A DNA stretch of 64,000 nucleotides from Massiliimalia timonensis. GTDB taxonomy: Bacteria; Bacillota; Clostridia; Oscillospirales; Ruminococcaceae. Below the pieces are notes generated by a model, which was not told the origin of the DNA, made no database searches, and worked only from the letters and a program-made list of their open reading frames with translations. Below, piece after piece: positions 61,549 to 64,000 of the stretch. A program made the translations under genes and the position numbers. The first letter of the stretch is position 1. Every line of letters starts with the position of its first letter. The stretch spans positions 186,001 to 250,000 of the forward strand of contig NZ_FYDD01000004.1 in NCBI RefSeq assembly GCF_900186585.1, written 5' to 3'.

Positions 61549-62379
61549 ATGGCTATTAAGTCTTACAAACCGACAACCCCGTCCAGAAGACAGATGACTG
61601 TTACTGATTACAGCGGGCTGTCCAAAGTTGCTCCTGAAAAAAGTCTTTTAGAAAGCTTAAAGAAAAATTCAGGCCGTAACAGCTATGGTAGAATCACTGT
61701 TCGTCACCGTGGTGGCGGGAACAGAAGAAAATACCGTATCATCGATTTCAAGAGAGATAAAGCAGGAAATGCAACTGTTTTGTCTTTGGAATATGACCCA
61801 AACCGTTCTGCGCACATCGCGCTGCTGCAGTATGAAGACGGCGAAAAGAGATATATTATCGCACCGCTCGGCCTCAATGTAGGCGACGTTGTAAGCGCAG
61901 GCGCTGACGCTGATATCAAACCGGGCAACGCTCTGCCGTTTGTCAACATCCCGGTAGGTACTTTTATCCACAACATTGAATTGTATCCGGGAAAAGGCGC
62001 GCAGCTGGTACGTTCCGCTGGGAACCAGGCTCAGTTGATGGCAAAAGAAGGCGCTTATGCGTTGATCAGACTGCCATCCGGCGAACTGAGAAATGTTCCG
62101 GTCGAATGCATGGCGACTGTTGGCCAGGTTGGCAACACCGACCACGAAAACGTCAATATCGGTAAAGCCGGTAAAAAACGCCACATGGGCTGGAGACCGA
62201 CTGTCCGCGGTTCTGTTATGAACCCATGCGATCACCCGCACGGTGGTGGTGAAGGTAAATCACCGATCGGCCGTCCGGGACCTGTATCTCCGTGGGGCAA
62301 ACCGACCCTGGGTTACAAAACCCGCAAGAAACATCATCGCTCCGATAAATTTATCGTAAAACGCAGAAATGATAAGTAA
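61549..62379 (+). CDS. rplB: Large ribosomal subunit protein L2
   Basis: A 276-residue 50S protein required for peptidyl-transferase function. It starts [17 protein letters not shown] and contains [20 protein letters not shown]. The key C-terminal segment is [29 protein letters not shown] with the conserved His. All intact. Confidence 0.98.
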   Translation: MAIKSYKPTTPSRRQMTVTDYSGLSKVAPEKSLLESLKKNSGRNSYGRITVRHRGGGNRRKYRIIDFKRDKAGNATVLSLEYDPNRSAHIALLQYEDGEKRYIIAPLGLNVGDVVSAGADADIKPGNALPFVNIPVGTFIHNIELYPGKGAQLVRSAGNQAQLMAKEGAYALIRLPSGELRNVPVECMATVGQVGNTDHENVNIGKAGKKRHMGWRPTVRGSVMNPCDHPHGGGEGKSPIGRPGPVSPWGKPTLGYKTRKKHHRSDKFIVKRRNDK

Positions 62380-62400
62380 GTGAAGGGAGGCAGATGAAAC

Positions 62401-62682
62401 ATGGGTAGAAGCATTAAAAAGGGACCTTACGTACAGCCGGTCCTGTTAAAAAGAGTTATCGCAATGAATGAAGCTGGTGAGAAGAAGGTTCTGAAAACCT
62501 GGAGCCGTGCTTCCACTATCTTCCCAGATTTCGTTGGTCATACATTTGCAGTACATGACGGACGCAAACACGTTCCGGTCTATGTAACAGAGGATATGGT
62601 AGGTCATAAATTGGGCGAATTTGCTCCGACCAGAACCTACAAAGGCCACGCTGGATCAAAAACTTCAAATAATGGTAAGTAG
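62401..62682 (+). CDS. rpsS: Small ribosomal subunit protein S19
   Basis: A 93-residue 30S head protein. It reads [38 protein letters not shown] and [22 protein letters not shown] lies upstream of the ATG. It follows rplB after 21 bases. Confidence 0.98.
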   Translation: MGRSIKKGPYVQPVLLKRVIAMNEAGEKKVLKTWSRASTIFPDFVGHTFAVHDGRKHVPVYVTEDMVGHKLGEFAPTRTYKGHAGSKTSNNGK

Positions 62683-62701
62683 GCCGGAAGGAGGATTTTA
62701 A

Positions 62702-63037
62702 ATGGAAGCAAAAGCACATTTAAGATATGCCCGTATTTCTCCTCGCAAAGTGCAGATTGTGCTTGATCTGATCAGAGGAAAAGACACCGACATGGCAATG
62801 GCAATCTTGAAACACACACCAAAAGCTGCTTGTGAACAGCTTGAAAAACTTCTGAAATCGGCCATTGCTAATGCAGAAAACAATCACGCTATGGATAAAG
62901 ACAATCTGTACGTCGCTGAATGTTTTGCTTGCCCGGGTCCTATTCTGAAAAGAATCAGACCAAGAGCACAGGGCCGTGCATTCCGAGTTCTGAAAAGAAC
63001 ATCCCATATTACAATTGTTCTGAAAGAAAAGGAATAA
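62702..63037 (+). CDS. rplV: Large ribosomal subunit protein L22
   Basis: A 111-residue tunnel protein. It reads [35 protein letters not shown] and the hairpin region [20 protein letters not shown], where macrolide-resistance changes occur in other bacteria. AAGGAGG precedes the ATG. Confidence 0.98.
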   Translation: MEAKAHLRYARISPRKVQIVLDLIRGKDTDMAMAILKHTPKAACEQLEKLLKSAIANAENNHAMDKDNLYVAECFACPGPILKRIRPRAQGRAFRVLKRTSHITIVLKEKE

Positions 63038-63057
63038 GCTGAAAGAGGAGGTAAACT

Positions 63058-63756
63058 ATGGGACAAAAAGTAAACCCACATGGACTGAGAGTGGGCGTTA
63101 TTAAGAATTGGGATTCCCGCTGGTTTGCGAAAGACAGCACTTTCGGCGATACTTTAGTGGAAGACTATAAAGTCCGTAAGTTCTTGAAGAAAACCTTATA
63201 TGCAGCCGGCGTACCGCGTATCGAGATCGAACGTGATGCGTTAAGAGTAAGAATCCACATCCACTGTGCGAAGCCGGGTATTGTTATCGGCAGAGGCGGT
63301 GCTGAAATCGAAAAACTCCGCAAACAGCTGGAAAAAATGCTGGGCAAACCGGTTATCGTCAACATCGTTGAAGTAAAACAGCCGGATCTGAGCGCGCAGC
63401 TGGTTGCAGAAAATATTGCAGGTCAGTTGGAACGCCGTGTTTCCTTCCGCCGCGCAATGAAACAGTCTATCGGACGCACCATGAGATTGGGCGCTAAGGG
63501 GATCAAAACCCGAGTTTCCGGTCGTTTGGGCGGCGCTGAGATCGCTCGTAGCGAAGACTACCACGAAGGTACTATTCCGCTGCAGACTTTGAGAGCGGAC
63601 ATTGATTACGGTTTTGCAGAAGCGGATACCACTTACGGCAAAATCGGCGTGAAAGTTTGGATTTACAAAGGCGAAGTTTTGAAAGGGGAAGCTCCGAAAA
63701 TCGAAGCTCCGAGAAACAATCGCAGAAGACCTCGCAGGGAAGGAGGAAGTAAATAA
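63058..63756 (+). CDS. rpsC: Small ribosomal subunit protein S3
   Basis: A 232-residue 30S protein at the mRNA entry site. The N-terminal part is [19 protein letters not shown]. The KH domain is [20 protein letters not shown]. The C-terminal part is [20 protein letters not shown] followed by a basic tail. It has GAGGAGG upstream. It overlaps the rplP start (TAATG). Confidence 0.98.
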   Translation: MGQKVNPHGLRVGVIKNWDSRWFAKDSTFGDTLVEDYKVRKFLKKTLYAAGVPRIEIERDALRVRIHIHCAKPGIVIGRGGAEIEKLRKQLEKMLGKPVIVNIVEVKQPDLSAQLVAENIAGQLERRVSFRRAMKQSIGRTMRLGAKGIKTRVSGRLGGAEIARSEDYHEGTIPLQTLRADIDYGFAEADTTYGKIGVKVWIYKGEVLKGEAPKIEAPRNNRRRPRREGGSK

Positions 63757-64000
63757 TGTTATTGCCAAAACGTGTAAAATACCGTCGTCAGCAGCGCGGC
63801 AGAATGAAAGGGAAAGCGACCCGCGGTAATTTCGTCAGCCACGGCGAATACGGCATTCAGGCTTTGGAACCGGCATGGATTACTTCTAACCAGATCGAGG
63901 CTGCCCGTATCGCTATGACCCGTTACATCAAACGTGGCGGTCAGGTATGGATTAAAATTTTCCCGGACAAACCGGTTACAGAACAGCCTGCTGAAACCCG
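63756..64000 (+). CDS. rplP: Large ribosomal subunit protein L16, 5' part (runs off the window)
   Basis: The ATG at 63756 overlaps the rpsC stop and has AGGAGG upstream. The readable 81 codons give [35 protein letters not shown] and [20 protein letters not shown], characteristic of L16 near the tRNA A site. The 3' part lies outside the window. Confidence 0.97.
   Translation, partial: MLLPKRVKYRRQQRGRMKGKATRGNFVSHGEYGIQALEPAWITSNQIEAARIAMTRYIKRGGQVWIKIFPDKPVTEQPAET

Noticed and set aside
1-64000. CRISPR arrays, insertion sequences, prophage or integrase genes
   Set aside because: No regularly spaced direct repeats, transposase or integrase motifs, or att-like duplications at the tRNA genes were seen.

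Overview
The window looks like chromosomal DNA of an anaerobic, endospore-forming clostridium, probably from the Oscillospirales/Ruminococcaceae side of the Clostridia. The reasons are pyruvate:ferredoxin oxidoreductase (NifJ), the [FeFe]-hydrogenase maturase HydG, pyruvate phosphate dikinase, the sporulation pair SpmA/SpmB, strong GGAGG ribosome binding sites, textbook TTGACA/TATAAT promoters and many U-tailed intrinsic terminators. No insertion sequence, prophage, CRISPR array or integrative element was seen. It is mostly core genome with short runs of accessory genes.

Layout. 1-3 kb: a frameshifted lipoprotein fragment, then ppdK on the minus strand. 3.4-6 kb: glmU-prs. 6-10.3 kb (minus): a decayed lipoprotein, a Nif3-family gene, a tRNA-Met/tRNA-Glu pair, small conserved proteins, pduL and a QueG-like ferredoxin-type protein. 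10.4-14.5 kb: a polysaccharide deacetylase, a GNAT/membrane-protein pair, a MazF-type toxin without an evident antitoxin, spmA-spmB and an AbrB-type regulator. 14.9-19.1 kb: a P-loop kinase, an SGNH hydrolase, a membrane protein resembling an inactive signal peptidase, and a KtrB/KtrA potassium system. 19.3-22.6 kb: an AraC-type regulator divergent from galK-galT. 22.6-28.3 kb (minus): an acetyltransferase, a trans-sulfuration PLP enzyme, an XRE regulator, and a LacI-regulated cluster of a sugar epimerase and a Gfo/Idh/MocA dehydrogenase. 28.75-39.1 kb (plus): a YfhO membrane protein, an ATPase, a small secreted protein, a TM1266-type regulator with hydG behind a structured, terminator-ending leader, a GH78 rhamnosidase and citrate synthase. 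39.3-45.5 kb (minus): ddl-murI-DUF1934-argS-homocysteine methyltransferase, and a YczE-type membrane protein. 45.8-54.8 kb (plus): pth-mfd-PrsA-like foldase, tRNA-Lys, lepA, and a lipoprotein with two tandem homologous halves. 55-58.6 kb: nifJ. From 59.1 kb: the S10 ribosomal-protein operon (rpsJ rplC rplD rplW rplB rpsS rplV rpsC rplP), running off the window end.

How the genes fit together. PpdK, NifJ, PduL, citrate synthase and HydG fit fermentative carbon flow from phosphoenolpyruvate/pyruvate to acetyl-CoA, acyl phosphate and H2. GalK/GalT and the GH78/LacI clusters feed sugars in. GlmU, MurI and Ddl supply peptidoglycan precursors. Pth, Mfd, LepA, ArgS and the S10 operon are information processing.

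The items most worth a second look are non-coding. They are a 5' leader before the TM1266/hydG pair with a terminator and a plausible competing antiterminator pairing; a run of DnaA-box-like 9-mers in the AT-rich gap upstream of the YfhO gene; a perfect hairpin between the Shine-Dalgarno and the conserved start of rplC; and a long S10 leader with two terminator-like hairpins. Three genes appear broken (two lipoproteins and one small membrane protein).
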